A stretch of 64,000 nt of DNA from Rhodobacter sp. (lineage in GTDB: Bacteria > Pseudomonadota > Alphaproteobacteria > Rhodobacterales > Rhodobacteraceae), in contig JAIXRW010000034.1 in assembly GCA_027484985.1 (NCBI GenBank), forward strand, positions 1 to 64,000, written 5' to 3'. Below, piece after piece: positions 25,458 to 35,222 of this stretch; position 1 is the first letter of the stretch; each line of letters starts with the position of its first letter. The notes under the pieces are model-generated. The model worked only from the letters and a program-made list of their open reading frames with translations. It searched no databases and had not been told where the DNA came from. A program made the position numbers and the translations under genes.

Positions 25458-26308
25458 CGCTGGAACGGCAGGAACGCAGGCTGGGCTGGGGCCTTGTGGC
25501 CCCGGCGCTGGTATGGACGGGGGCGTTCTTTGCGCTGCCCTTCCTTGCCATGGTGGCGCTGTCCTTTGCCCATATGGAGGGGCGCACGGTTGTGCGCGGG
25601 TTCGACGCGGGCAATTACGTGCGGGCCTTTACCGACTGGACCATGGTGAAGGCGCTGGTCAACAGCCTTGAGATCACGCTGATCGTGACGGCGGTTTCGG
25701 TGCTGCTGGCCTATCCGCTGGCGGCGATCATCGCGTTTCGGGTGCCGGCACGGTGGCAGAGGCTGGCGCTGCTGATGGCGGTGCTGCCGTTCTGGACAAG
25801 CTATGTCGTGCGGTCCTATGCGTGGCTGCTGGTGCTGGGGCAGAAGGGGGTGGTGAACACCACGCTTCTGGCGCTGGGGCTGATTGCGGAGCCGTTGCAG
25901 ATGGCTTCGACCCGCTTTGCGACGGTGACGGGGTTCGTGCATTTCTTCGTCATGCTGCTGACGCTGACGATTTACGCCAACCTGATCCAGCTTTCGCCCA
26001 ACTACCTGCGGGCGGCGGCCGATCTGGGGGCGGGGCGGTGGCAGGTGTTCCGCCATGTGGTGCTGCCGCTGACCCTGCCGGGGGTGGTGACGGGGGCATT
26101 CCTGACATTCGTGCTGTGCATCGGGGATTACATCACGCCGCAGATTCTGGGCGGCAATACCGAGCTGACGCTGCCGCAGCTGATCATGTTGCAGATGGGC
26201 AGAAGCGGGAATTTCCCGCTGGCGAGCGCGCTTTCGGTGGTTCTGATGGGGATCGTGACGCTGGCCTATCTGGCCAGCGCCCGCTGGGTGAGGCTGGACC
26301 GGGTATGA
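25454..26308 (+). CDS. ABC transporter permease (PotB/PotH-like)
   Basis: A 284-residue inner-membrane permease with six predicted helices and the EAA loop (LGAGRWQVFRHVVLPLTLPG) that docks to the ATPase. The start was taken as the GTG at 25454 overlapping the previous stop (GTGA), giving VTLERQERR; a GTG seven codons earlier is possible. It pairs with the next permease. Confidence 0.87.
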   Translation: MTLERQERRLGWGLVAPALVWTGAFFALPFLAMVALSFAHMEGRTVVRGFDAGNYVRAFTDWTMVKALVNSLEITLIVTAVSVLLAYPLAAIIAFRVPARWQRLALLMAVLPFWTSYVVRSYAWLLVLGQKGVVNTTLLALGLIAEPLQMASTRFATVTGFVHFFVMLLTLTIYANLIQLSPNYLRAAADLGAGRWQVFRHVVLPLTLPGVVTGAFLTFVLCIGDYITPQILGGNTELTLPQLIMLQMGRSGNFPLASALSVVLMGIVTLAYLASARWVRLDRV

Positions 26309-27072
26309 GGGCGCTAAGCTGGTTGTATATGGCGGTTGCCTATCTGTTCATCTTTCTTCCCGTGGCAGTTCTGGTGGCGTTCTCGTTTCAGGCGGGTCGG
26401 CTGCCGGTGCCGCCTTTTCAGGGGTTCTCCTTGCGGTGGTATGAAAAGGTGCTGGGCGACCGCGACCTGATGGCGGCGCTGGGCCATTCGTTTCTGGTGG
26501 CGGTGGTGTCATCGGCGCTGGCGCTTTGCCTGGGGTTTCTGGCGGCGCATGCGCTGGCGCGGGTGCGGCTGCCGGGATCGGTGCTGATGCGGGGGCTGCT
26601 GATCGCGCCGATGACGGTGAGTTACCTGATCATCGCGCTGGGGCTGCTGACGGTTTTCGGAAGCCTGGGGATCAGGCTGTCGCTGTGGACGGTGGGGGCG
26701 GGGCATGTGGTGATCAACCTGCCTTTGTGCTTTGCCATCTGTTACGCGGCCATGGGCGACCAACAGCGATCGGCCGAGCGGGCGGCGCGGGATCTGGGTG
26801 CTGCGGAATGGCAGGTGCTGGCCTATGTGTCGGCGCCGATGCTGGCGGCGCCGCTGGCGGCGGCGTTCTTTCTGTCGGTGACGTTTTCGTGGGACGAGTT
26901 CATCATCGCGTTCCTGCTGACGCGGTTCGATGTGACGTTGCCCGTGGAAATCTGGTCGATGCTGCGGTCGGGGCTTTCGCCGGCGACGAATGCGGTGGGA
27001 TCATTGGTGTTTCTGGTGTCGGTCACGCTGGTTGTGGCGTTGGAAATGCTGGTTTTCAGGAGGGCGAAATGA
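26305..27072 (+). CDS. ABC transporter permease (PotC/PotI-like)
   Basis: A 255-residue permease with six predicted helices and the EAA loop (DLGAAEWQVLAYVSAPMLAA). The start ATGA overlap at 26305 was chosen; the open frame runs far upstream but only in the shadow of the first permease. It should form the heterodimeric channel with the preceding product. Confidence 0.88.
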   Translation: MRALSWLYMAVAYLFIFLPVAVLVAFSFQAGRLPVPPFQGFSLRWYEKVLGDRDLMAALGHSFLVAVVSSALALCLGFLAAHALARVRLPGSVLMRGLLIAPMTVSYLIIALGLLTVFGSLGIRLSLWTVGAGHVVINLPLCFAICYAAMGDQQRSAERAARDLGAAEWQVLAYVSAPMLAAPLAAAFFLSVTFSWDEFIIAFLLTRFDVTLPVEIWSMLRSGLSPATNAVGSLVFLVSVTLVVALEMLVFRRAK

Positions 27073-28061
27073 CCGCAGGCGTTTTGGTGCGGGGGGTTTC
27101 GCAACGCTATGGGCAGGCCATGGCGCTGGATGATGTCAGCCTTGAGATTGCGGCGGGCGAATATGTGGTGCTGCTGGGGCCTTCGGGATGCGGCAAGACC
27201 ACGCTGCTTAATCTGATCGGGGGCTTTGCCGAGCCTGCGGCAGGCGCGGTGCTGATTGGCGGGCGGGATATGGCGGGGGTTGCGCCGAAGGACCGGCCCA
27301 CGACGACGGTGTTTCAGGATTACGCGCTGTTTCCGCATATGACGCTGGCCGAGAATGTGGGATTTGGCCTGCGGATGCGGGGCGCGGGCAAGGCCGAGCG
27401 CGCGGCGCGGGCGGACGAGATGCTGGCGCTGGTGGGGCTGGCGGGGCGGGGCGACCGGCGGCCGCATGAACTGAGCGGGGGGCAGCGGCAGCGGGTGGCG
27501 CTGGCGCGGGCTTTGGCCGTTTCGCCCGATGTGCTGTTGCTGGACGAGCCGTTGGGGGCGCTGGACCTGAAGCTGCGGCGGGCCATGCAGGACGAGTTGA
27601 AGGCGATCCAGCGCAAGGTGGGGACGACCTTTGTGCATGTGACGCATGATCAGGAAGAGGCGATGGCGATTGCCGACCGGATCGTGGTGATGCAGGCGGG
27701 GCGCATCGCGGATATGGGCCCCCCGCGCGAGGTGTATCTGCGCCCGAAAAGCCTGTTCTCGGCCGGGTTCATGGGCGAGGTGAACCGGATCGAGGTGGCA
27801 GGGGGCCGGTCGGCGCTGGGGCCGATGGCGGTGGCCGACGGGGTGCTGTGCATCCGGCCCGAGGCGATTTCGGCAGGCGGGGCGCTGCGGCTGGGGCGCT
27901 GCGTGGTGCGGGATATGGCGTTCTTTGGGGCCTATCTGCGCGCCCATGTGGTGCCCGAGGCCGCGCCCGGCATGGTGCTGGTGGTGCATCTGCCGCAGGG
28001 CGCCGAGGTGGCGGCGGGCGATGTGCTGGATCTGGGCGCAGACGCGCATGTGGTGCTGTGA
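27069..28061 (+). CDS. ABC transporter ATP-binding protein (PotA-like)
   Basis: A 330-residue ATPase with Walker A (GPSGCGKTT), signature LSGGQRQRVALARAL, Walker B (VLLLDEPLGALD) and switch His (HVTHDQEEAM), followed by a C-terminal TOBE-like domain (about residues 240-330). The first residues are MTAGVLVRGVSQRYG. It overlaps the second permease by ATGA and the next gene by one base (TGATG). Confidence 0.92.
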   Translation: MTAGVLVRGVSQRYGQAMALDDVSLEIAAGEYVVLLGPSGCGKTTLLNLIGGFAEPAAGAVLIGGRDMAGVAPKDRPTTTVFQDYALFPHMTLAENVGFGLRMRGAGKAERAARADEMLALVGLAGRGDRRPHELSGGQRQRVALARALAVSPDVLLLDEPLGALDLKLRRAMQDELKAIQRKVGTTFVHVTHDQEEAMAIADRIVVMQAGRIADMGPPREVYLRPKSLFSAGFMGEVNRIEVAGGRSALGPMAVADGVLCIRPEAISAGGALRLGRCVVRDMAFFGAYLRAHVVPEAAPGMVLVVHLPQGAEVAAGDVLDLGADAHVVL

Positions 28062-28789
28062 TGGACCGGATGGGACCGCAGGATTGGTGGCGGGTGCGGA
28101 CCGTCGGGGATGGCGTGACATGGATCGACGAGCCGCATATCCATGAATTCTACCGCTGCAATGTCTGGCATGTGCGCGGGCGCGATGGCGACATGCTGGT
28201 GGATAGCGGGATGGGGGTTGTGAGTTTGCGCGACTGGGTGCCGCTGGTGACGGAGCGGCCGCTCGAGGCGGTGGCGAGCCATACGCATTTTGACCATATC
28301 GGGTGCCATCATGAGTTCGCGTGCCGGTCGTGCCACGGGGCCGAGGCCGAGATGATGCGAAGCCCCGCGCGGGCGGCGGTGCTGGCCGATCCTTATGTGA
28401 CGGATGACATTTTCACCGCCCTGCCGCCCCTGCCCTATCAGTCGGCCACCTATGCGGTGACGGCGGCCCCTGCGACGCGGTTGCTGTGGGATGGGGATGT
28501 GGTCGATCTGGGCGACCGGCATTTCGAGGTGATCCACACGCCCGGCCATTCACCCGGCGGGATTGCCCTGTGGGAGGCGGCGACGGGGGTGCTGTTTTCG
28601 GGCGATATCGTCTATGACGGGCCGCTGATCGAGGACACCTATCACGCGAACGCTGCCGATTATGTGGCGAGCATGAAGCGGCTGCATGACCTGCCCGTGC
28701 GCGTGGTGCATGGCGGGCATTTCGCAAGTTACGGGCGCGCACGGCACCGCGAGATCATCGGGAACTGGCTGAAGGAGAAGGACGCATGA
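28061..28789 (+). CDS. Metallo-beta-lactamase fold hydrolase
   Basis: A 242-residue MBL-fold protein with a full metal site: HTHFDH (motif II), the His in TPGHSPGG (motif III), the Asp in FSGDIVYDG and a late His in VVHGGHFASYG. It overlaps the ABC ATPase gene by one base and the ureohydrolase by four, so it is part of the same operon. A hydrolase for a lactone, thioester or amide intermediate of the operon's pathway is possible; the reaction is not identifiable from the motifs. Confidence 0.8.
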   Translation: MDRMGPQDWWRVRTVGDGVTWIDEPHIHEFYRCNVWHVRGRDGDMLVDSGMGVVSLRDWVPLVTERPLEAVASHTHFDHIGCHHEFACRSCHGAEAEMMRSPARAAVLADPYVTDDIFTALPPLPYQSATYAVTAAPATRLLWDGDVVDLGDRHFEVIHTPGHSPGGIALWEAATGVLFSGDIVYDGPLIEDTYHANAADYVASMKRLHDLPVRVVHGGHFASYGRARHREIIGNWLKEKDA

Positions 28790-29760
28790 GCAGGTTCAAC
28801 CAACCCCTTGGCGGCAATGACATGCCGCGTTTCGGCGGACCGGCGACGATGATGCGCCTGCCTGCGGCGGAAACGGCGGCGGGGCTGGATGTGGCGTTCA
28901 TCGGGGTGCCGATGGATCATGGCACATCGAACCGGTCGGGCACGCGGTTGGGGCCGCGCCAGATACGGGACGAAAGCCGGATGCTGCGGCCGTTCAACAT
29001 GGCAACGGGGGCGGCGCCGTTCGAGCATTTGCAGGTGGCCGATATTGGCGATGTTCCGGTCAACACGTTCGATCTGAAAAAGACTGTGGACATCATCACC
29101 GCGCATTATCGGGGCGTGCTGGCGCAGGGGGCAAAGCCGCTGACGCTGGGGGGTGACCATACGCTGACATGGCCGATCCTGCGGGCGATGAACGAAAAGC
29201 ACGGGCCTGTGGCGCTGATCCATATCGATGCCCATGCCGATATCAACGAGACGATGTTCGGGGAAACCGTGGCGCATGGCTGCCCGTTCCGGCGGGCGTG
29301 GGAGGATGGCTGCCTGATCAATGACAAGGTGTTCCAGATCGGTCTGCGCGGGACGGGGTACAGCCCCGACGATTTCGACTGGGCGCGCGGGCAGGGCTGG
29401 ACGGTGGTGCAGGCCGAGGAGTGCTGGGGCAAATCGCTGGTCGGGCTGATGGAACAGGTGCGGGCGAAGATCGGGGATGCGCCGGTTTACATTACCTATG
29501 ACATCGACAGCCTTGACCCCGCCTTTGCCCCGGGGACGGGGACGGTCGAGGTGGGGGGCCTGACCACGTGGCAGGCGCTGGAGATCATTCGCGGTTGCGC
29601 GGGGTTGAACATCGTGGGGGGCGATCTGGTCGAGGTATCGCCGCCCTATGACATGACGGGAAACACGGCGCTGATCGGGGCGAATTTGCTGTACGAAATG
29701 CTGTGCGTGATGCCGGGCGTGCCGCAGAAACCTTCGCGCTGGTCTGGGCTGGCGTTCTGA
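28786..29760 (+). CDS. Ureohydrolase, agmatinase family, guanidinobutyrase (GbuA)-like
   Basis: A 324-residue Mn-dependent ureohydrolase that removes urea from a guanidino compound. Metal motifs are GGDHTLTWP, IDAHADIN and YDIDSLDPAFAPGTG. The N-terminal sequence (LGGNDMPRFGGPATMMRLP) and AEECWGKSL are, from memory, closer to Pseudomonas GbuA/GpuA (guanidinobutyrase/guanidinopropionase) than to E. coli SpeB agmatinase. It closes the TetR-ABC-MBL operon, so imported guanidinobutyrate or agmatine is a likely substrate. Confidence 0.83.
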   Translation: MSRFNQPLGGNDMPRFGGPATMMRLPAAETAAGLDVAFIGVPMDHGTSNRSGTRLGPRQIRDESRMLRPFNMATGAAPFEHLQVADIGDVPVNTFDLKKTVDIITAHYRGVLAQGAKPLTLGGDHTLTWPILRAMNEKHGPVALIHIDAHADINETMFGETVAHGCPFRRAWEDGCLINDKVFQIGLRGTGYSPDDFDWARGQGWTVVQAEECWGKSLVGLMEQVRAKIGDAPVYITYDIDSLDPAFAPGTGTVEVGGLTTWQALEIIRGCAGLNIVGGDLVEVSPPYDMTGNTALIGANLLYEMLCVMPGVPQKPSRWSGLAF

Positions 29761-29781
29761 GCGGGGCGCGGGGCGCGGGCT

Positions 29782-29850
29782 GTCATCCCCGCGAAAGCGG
29801 GGATCTTTGGCCACCGGTTGCCGGGAGATCCCCGCTTGCGCGGGGATGAC
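29782..29850. repeat. Family A palindromic repeat, copy 2
   Basis: It has the same design as 13873-13946: GTCATCCCCGC on the left and GCGGGGATGAC on the right. The two inner REP-like hairpins have arms ATCCCCGC/GCGGGGAT on the left and TCCCCGC/GCGGGGA on the right. The spacer differs from copy 1. It starts 22 bases after the ureohydrolase stop. Confidence 0.85.
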
Positions 29851-29886
29851 AGGCGGGAGTCAGAGCTGGCGGTAGGGGAAAAGGGA

Positions 29887-29964
29887 GGGGGCCTTCTGCC
29901 CCCTCGGGCCGCGGGGCGCGGCCCTCACCCCCGAGGATATTTGGGCGAATGTGAAAAGGGAAAG
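29887..29964. repeat. Family B repeat, copy 2
   Basis: Hairpins GGGGGC/GCCCCC (29887-29892, 29898-29903) and GGGCCGC/GCGGCCC (29906-29912, 29918-29924) are followed by a tail with CCCCCGAG, TATTTGGGC and TGTGAA, as in copy 1 at 20684. It is stacked behind a family A element in the convergent gap between the ureohydrolase and RND genes. Confidence 0.75.
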
Positions 29965-30006
29965 GGCGCGGGGGTCATTCCGCGCCCTGTTCTGTTTGAT
30001 GTGACG

Positions 30007-33000
30007 CTATTCCGCCACGTGCAGCGTGGGGGCGCCCCGTTGCGGGGGGCGGCCGTCGAGGCGGGCTTCGAGTGCGTCGATGCGTTCGGCCAGCACATGG
30101 GCGGGGGGTTCGTCGGGTTCGCTTTCCTTTGGGCCGATGATGCGGCTGAACAGGCGGCCGACGAGGCGCGAGAGGTCATCCATGATGAGGAAGAAGGCGG
30201 GCACCACGACCAGTGACAGCACCGTCGAGACGATGATGCCGCCGATCACCGCCGTGGCCATGGGGGCGCGGAACGAGCCGCCTTCGCCCACGCCCAGCGC
30301 CGAGGGGAGCATGCCTGCCGACATGGCGATGGAGGTCATCACGATGGGGCGGGCGCGTTTGTGGCCGGCCTCGATCACCGATTGGAAGCGGTCCATGCCT
30401 TGGGCGCGCATTTCGATGGCGAAATCGATCAGCAGGATGGCGTTCTTGGTCACGATGCCCATCAGCATGAGGATACCGATCAGAACCGGCATCGACAGGG
30501 CGGAGCCTGTCAGGATCAGCGCCGCGGCCACGCCGCCGATGGCGAGGGGAAGCGAGAACAGGATCGTGAAGGGCTGGATGACCGAGCGGAAGAGAAGGAT
30601 CAGCACGGTCAGCACCAGCATCAGGCCCATGATCATGGCATTGCCGAAGCTGGCCATGAGTTCGCCCTGAACCTCGGCATCGCCGGATTCCTCGATGCGG
30701 GCGGTGGGGGGCATCTGGACCGAATCCGCGATTTCCTTGAAGCGGGCCGAGGCGGTGCCGAGTGCCACGCCCACGGGCAGGTTGGCGCCGATGGTGGCGC
30801 GGCGTTCGCGGTTGAGGCGATCGACGATCGACGGGCCTTCGGCGATGCGGATATCGGCCACGGTGGAGAGCGGGACCGAACCGGTGGCGGTGGGCACGCG
30901 CAGGGCGGCGATGCGGGCGAGGTCTTCGCGGCTGGCATCGTTGAGGCGCACGCGCACCGGGATCAGGCGGTTGTCGATGGAGAGTTTGGCCAAGGCGCCG
31001 TCAACATCACCGATGGTGGCGACGCGGACGGTTTGCGCGATGGACTGGGTGGTGACGCCAAGGCGGGCGGCTTCGGTCGCACGCGGGGTGATCTGCACCT
31101 CGGGGCGGGGAAGGGCGCCTTCGGAGGCGACGTTGGCAAGAAGCGGATCGCCCGAAAGCGCCGCTTCGAGGCGGGCGACGGCGAGGTTCAGGTCAGCCTC
31201 GTTTTCCGCAAGGATCGAGAAGGAGAGGTCACGTTCGCCGCGATCATTGAGCTTGAAGGCGCGGATGTCGGGGATGGCGTGAAGTTTGTCGAAGATCTGC
31301 GCCTCGATCACGTTCTGGGGCGTGTCGCGGCCCTGATTGGTGACATCGGGGACGATCCAGCCGAGGACGGGCACCTTGTTCACCACCTGGCTGAGTTTCA
31401 GCAGCAGCGAATGGTCGAGACGGTCAAGCAGCACGGTGACAGAGGCGCGGCGGATGTCGCGGTCGCCGGTGGGCGACGAGCCGCCCACGACCATGACATC
31501 GCGCACGCCCGGGATGGTCATGATGGTCTTGACCATGGCGTCGGTGGTGCGGGCGGTTTCGTCCAGCGTGGCGCCGGGGGGCAGTTCGACGGAAATCGGG
31601 ATACGGCTGACATCTTCGGGCGGCAGGAAGCTGCCCGGGACTTTCAGCATGAAGTGGATCGAGACGGCCAGCACGCCAAAGGCGCCGAGCAGGGTGAGGT
31701 AGCGGGCGGGGATTTTCCACAGGTGGCCCGAGGTGGTGGTGGAGACCAGCCGCAGATAGCCGCGCATCACGGGGCCATCCTCTTCGCCTTCGATATGCGC
31801 ATCTTTCGAGCGCATGAGATAGGCGGCCATCATCGGGGTGATCAGGCGGGCGACGAGCAAGGAGAACAGCACGGCGATGGCGACCGTCAGGCCGAATTGC
31901 CGGAAGTATTGGCCGGGGATGCCCGGCATGAAGGACACGGGCACGAACACGGCCACGATGGTGAAGGTGGTGGCGATGACGGCGAGGCCGATTTCATCGG
32001 CGGCGTCGATGGCGGCGCGGTAGGGGGTTTTGCCCATGCGGATATGTCGTGAGATGTTTTCCACCTCGACAATCGCGTCATCGACAAGGATGCCGGTGGC
32101 CAGCGTGATGGCAAGGAAGCTGACAAGGTTCAGCGAGAAATCGAGCAGATCCATGATGTAGAAGGTGGGCACTGCCGAAAGCGGCAGGGCCACGGCCGAG
32201 ATCAGCGTGGCGCGCCAGTTTTTCAGGAAGGCCAGCACCACGAGAACGGCGAGAAGCGCGCCTTCGAGCAGGGTGTGAAGGGCGGCTTCGTAGTTGCCAT
32301 AGGTGTAGAACACCGTTTCATCGACAAGGTTGATGCCGACCTTGGGATATTTGGCGCGCAGTTCATCAAGCTGTTTGTTGACGGTTTCGGCAACCGACAC
32401 TTCGGAGGCGCCCTTGGCGCGGAACACGGCGAAGGTGACGACCTGCTGGCCGTTCACCTTGGCGAAGGAGCGGAGTTCTTCGTAGGTATCGACGATGCTG
32501 CCAAGGTCGGACAGGCGCACATGGCGGCCCGAGGGCAGCGCGATGGTGGTGGTCGAGAGTTTCTCGACGGTCGAGGCATCGCCAAGGGTGCGGATGGCCT
32601 GTTCGCCCGAACCGAGTTCGGACCGCCCTGCCCCGAGATTGGTGTTGGTGGCGCGCAGCTGCGCGTTTACGGCGGCGGCGGTGATGCCGTAGCTGTCGAG
32701 TTTGACGGGGTCGAGCAGCACACGGATTTCACGGTCGGCGCCGCCGTAACGGTCAACCCGGCCGATGCCGGGGCGGCCCTGAAGGGCGCGGATGACGGTA
32801 TCATCGACGAACCACGACACTTCCTCCATCGTCATGTCGGGGGCGCTGACGGCGAAGGTCATGATTGCCTGACCTTCGACATCGATGCGGGAAACGATGG
32901 GGGCGTCGATATCGCCCGGCAGGTCGCCGCGGACGCGGTCGATGGCGTCTTTGGTATCCTGCACCGCTTTGTCGGTGGGAATTTCCATGCGGAATTCGAC

Positions 33001-33276
33001 GGCGGTGGTGGAAATGCCGTCGGTCACGGTGGAGGTGATGTTCTTGACGCCGGTGATGCCTGCGACGGCATCTTCGATCTTTTTCGTCACCTGCGTTTCC
33101 ATTTCGGCCGGCGCGGCGCCCGACTGGGCGACCGAGATGGCGACGACGGGAACGTCGATATTGGGGAAGCGGGTGATGGGCAGGGAGTTGAAGCTTTGCC
33201 AGCCCAAGACCAGCATCATGAAGAAGAACAGCAGCGGCGCGACGGGGTTACGGATGGACCAGGCGGAAAAGTTCAT
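30007..33276 (-). CDS. RND efflux transporter, inner-membrane subunit (AcrB/MexF superfamily)
   Basis: A 1089-residue resistance-nodulation-division pump. It has the two large periplasmic loops and the 12-helix plan; the TM4 motif [16 protein letters not shown] carries the paired aspartates of the proton relay. The N-terminus [17 protein letters not shown] is typical. The C-terminal 60 residues form a charged extension ([12 protein letters not shown]). It is downstream of the adaptor gene with 11 bases between. It probably exports hydrophobic toxic compounds with TolC. Confidence 0.92.
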   Translation of the reverse strand: MNFSAWSIRNPVAPLLFFFMMLVLGWQSFNSLPITRFPNIDVPVVAISVAQSGAAPAEMETQVTKKIEDAVAGITGVKNITSTVTDGISTTAVEFRMEIPTDKAVQDTKDAIDRVRGDLPGDIDAPIVSRIDVEGQAIMTFAVSAPDMTMEEVSWFVDDTVIRALQGRPGIGRVDRYGGADREIRVLLDPVKLDSYGITAAAVNAQLRATNTNLGAGRSELGSGEQAIRTLGDASTVEKLSTTTIALPSGRHVRLSDLGSIVDTYEELRSFAKVNGQQVVTFAVFRAKGASEVSVAETVNKQLDELRAKYPKVGINLVDETVFYTYGNYEAALHTLLEGALLAVLVVLAFLKNWRATLISAVALPLSAVPTFYIMDLLDFSLNLVSFLAITLATGILVDDAIVEVENISRHIRMGKTPYRAAIDAADEIGLAVIATTFTIVAVFVPVSFMPGIPGQYFRQFGLTVAIAVLFSLLVARLITPMMAAYLMRSKDAHIEGEEDGPVMRGYLRLVSTTTSGHLWKIPARYLTLLGAFGVLAVSIHFMLKVPGSFLPPEDVSRIPISVELPPGATLDETARTTDAMVKTIMTIPGVRDVMVVGGSSPTGDRDIRRASVTVLLDRLDHSLLLKLSQVVNKVPVLGWIVPDVTNQGRDTPQNVIEAQIFDKLHAIPDIRAFKLNDRGERDLSFSILAENEADLNLAVARLEAALSGDPLLANVASEGALPRPEVQITPRATEAARLGVTTQSIAQTVRVATIGDVDGALAKLSIDNRLIPVRVRLNDASREDLARIAALRVPTATGSVPLSTVADIRIAEGPSIVDRLNRERRATIGANLPVGVALGTASARFKEIADSVQMPPTARIEESGDAEVQGELMASFGNAMIMGLMLVLTVLILLFRSVIQPFTILFSLPLAIGGVAAALILTGSALSMPVLIGILMLMGIVTKNAILLIDFAIEMRAQGMDRFQSVIEAGHKRARPIVMTSIAMSAGMLPSALGVGEGGSFRAPMATAVIGGIIVSTVLSLVVVPAFFLIMDDLSRLVGRLFSRIIGPKESEPDEPPAHVLAERIDALEARLDGRPPQRGAPTLHVAE

Positions 33277-33287
33277 GGCTGTCCCTT

Positions 33288-34466
33288 TCAGTTCGCGTCG
33301 GCGGTGGGAACGGGATTGATCTTGTCGCCGTCGCGGACGAAGGCGCCGGCCTTGGTGACGATGGTGTCACCTTCGGCCAGACCCGAGACGACCTCGATCC
33401 AGCCACGGTCGCGGATGCCGGTTTCGACGGGCAGGCGAGAGACGGTGCCACCCGACACGCGCATGACGGCGCTGCCATCGGGGCCCGACCCCACGGCGGT
33501 GACGGGGACGGCGATGGTGTCACGTTCGGCCACAAGGATTTCGGCATCGAGGAACATGCCTTCGCGGATCAGATCGGGCTGGTCGATGCTGATGCGGGCG
33601 CGGCCAAGGCGGGTGGTGGCATCAATGGTGGGTTCGACAAGGCGGACCGTGCCGGTGAGGGGCTTGGTGGTGCCGACGGCGACCATGCTGACCTTTTGGC
33701 CGGGGGCAAGGCGGGTCAGGTCAACCTCGGACACATCGGCGTTCAGTTCGAGCGCGCCATCGCGGATCATGGTGAACATGGGCTGGCCCGCGCCCGAGGC
33801 GATGGCGCCGATCACGGCGTTGCGCTGGGTGATGATGCCATCGACGGGGGCTTTCACCTCGGACCGTTCGAGGCTGAGTTCGAGATTGGCCAGCTGGGCC
33901 TGCACCAGTTCGACCTGCGCGCGGGCGGCTTCGAGCGACTGGGTGGCCACGGTCAGGCGGGCGGTGGCGGCGATGGCGTTGGACGAGGCCTGATCGGCGG
34001 CGGCCTGACTGGCGGCGCCGTTCTTGACCAGTGCGGCGGTGCGTTCGTTCACGCGCTGGGCTTCGTCGGCGCTGGCGCGGGCTTCGAGCATTTGGGCTTC
34101 GGCCTGTGCGATGGTGGCGCGGGCCGAGGCGAGCGAGGCGGTGAACTGGCTGCGCTGAAGTTCCAGCGTGCTTTTGGACAGGGTGGCCAGAACCTGACCG
34201 GCCTTGACCGTATCGCCCACATCGACAAGCAGGGTTTCGATGGGCTGGCCCTCGATCAGGGGGGCGACGCGCACCTCTTCCACGGCGCCGACAAGGCCCG
34301 AGACGATGACACGGTCGCGCAGGGGGCGTTTGGCCACGGTCGAGACGCTGATGGCGGGAAGGGTGGGTGCGGCGGCGGTGGCGGTTTCGCTGCCCGCTTC
34401 GGATGCGGCAAGCGCCGGACCGGCGAAGGTTGCAAGCAGGGCGGGAACGAAGAGGAGGGAGCGCAT
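33288..34466 (-). CDS. RND efflux periplasmic adaptor (HlyD/AcrA family)
   Basis: A 392-residue membrane-fusion protein. The signal peptide MRSLLFVPALLATFAGPALA precedes the lipoyl-like half motifs (EGQPIETLLVDVGDTVKAGQ and VDGIITQRNAV) that flank a long helical hairpin (residues about 95-190, rich in Ala and Gln). No lipobox cysteine is seen. The start at 34466 was chosen because it begins the signal peptide. It lies 4 bases after the TetR gene stop. Confidence 0.9.
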   Translation of the reverse strand: MRSLLFVPALLATFAGPALAASEAGSETATAAAPTLPAISVSTVAKRPLRDRVIVSGLVGAVEEVRVAPLIEGQPIETLLVDVGDTVKAGQVLATLSKSTLELQRSQFTASLASARATIAQAEAQMLEARASADEAQRVNERTAALVKNGAASQAAADQASSNAIAATARLTVATQSLEAARAQVELVQAQLANLELSLERSEVKAPVDGIITQRNAVIGAIASGAGQPMFTMIRDGALELNADVSEVDLTRLAPGQKVSMVAVGTTKPLTGTVRLVEPTIDATTRLGRARISIDQPDLIREGMFLDAEILVAERDTIAVPVTAVGSGPDGSAVMRVSGGTVSRLPVETGIRDRGWIEVVSGLAEGDTIVTKAGAFVRDGDKINPVPTADAN

Positions 34467-34470
34467 GGGT

Positions 34471-35091
34471 TCAGCCTTTCGGATCGTCTGAGGCGACGTC
34501 GTCAATGATACGGTCGATTGTACGCAGGACGAGGTCGGTCAGACCTTCTTGCTGCGCGGAATTTTCGGCGGGGTGCATGGCCGAGCCTTTCACCATCATG
34601 ATGATGAGCATGGCCTGCGGGTAATATCGCTGGCGCGCGGTTTCGGGCGCGATGCCCTTGACCCGTGCGAAAACCGCGGTGAGGTAGGAGACGACCGCGT
34701 GTTCCATCTGCGTGGTCACGGCGCTGATATCGGCCTTGCGAAGCGAGGCGGCGGTCATTTCGGCCCAAAGCTGCGCCTCGCCGTCGCACGACCCCTGGCC
34801 GATGCGCTGGCGCAGGCCCGCGCGCAGGGCCGACAGCGGATCGGGGGAACCGATGATGTCACGGAAGCTGGTTTCAAGTTCGGCCTGATCGCGCAGGATC
34901 ATGGCGGCGACGATCGCGGCCTTGGAGGGGAAGTAGCGGTAGAAGTTCCCCACGCTCATCCCGCAGGCGCGGGCGAGGTCTTGCATCGACGCGCCGTCAA
35001 ACCCCTTTTGCGCAAAAGCACGCCGCACGCCGGCGAGGATTTCGACGGTGCGCGGGTCATGCGTGGGCTGGGGGGTGGTGTGGAAGGTCAT
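34471..35091 (-). CDS. TetR-family regulator of the RND pump
   Basis: A 206-residue TetR/AcrR protein with the helix-turn-helix at about residues 20-65 (ASMQDLARACGMSVGNFYRY). The start MTFHTTPQP at 35091 leaves room for the palindromic operator just upstream; a longer start would run through that palindrome. It is the first gene of the TetR-adaptor-RND operon, and autorepression of the whole operon is likely. Confidence 0.88.
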   Translation of the reverse strand: MTFHTTPQPTHDPRTVEILAGVRRAFAQKGFDGASMQDLARACGMSVGNFYRYFPSKAAIVAAMILRDQAELETSFRDIIGSPDPLSALRAGLRQRIGQGSCDGEAQLWAEMTAASLRKADISAVTTQMEHAVVSYLTAVFARVKGIAPETARQRYYPQAMLIIMMVKGSAMHPAENSAQQEGLTDLVLRTIDRIIDDVASDDPKG

Positions 35092-35100
35092 CTGGGTCCG

Positions 35101-35118
35101 TGAATGAACGTTCATTCA
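35101..35118. promoter_or_regulatory. Perfect 18-bp palindrome, probable TetR operator
   Basis: TGAATGAACGTTCATTCA is a perfect palindrome 10 bases upstream of the TetR start codon. The TGAACGTTCA core resembles operators of AcrR-like TetR proteins. It could block transcription of the pump operon when bound. Confidence 0.75.
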
Positions 35119-35222
35119 GAGGTAGCCAAGCGGGGCCGCTTGTCAAGGGCGGGCAAGCAAAGGGGGACCGAAACAGCGCCGGATGGCGGTTTTTCGGGCG
35201 CAAGGGGGCGGTTTGGCGGCGA

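Noticed and set aside
30361-32052. Long open frame opposite the RND pump gene, and similar ones opposite hemY, mic60 and ahcY
   Set aside because: They have no family motifs and biased compositions, and the genes on the other strand are well supported.
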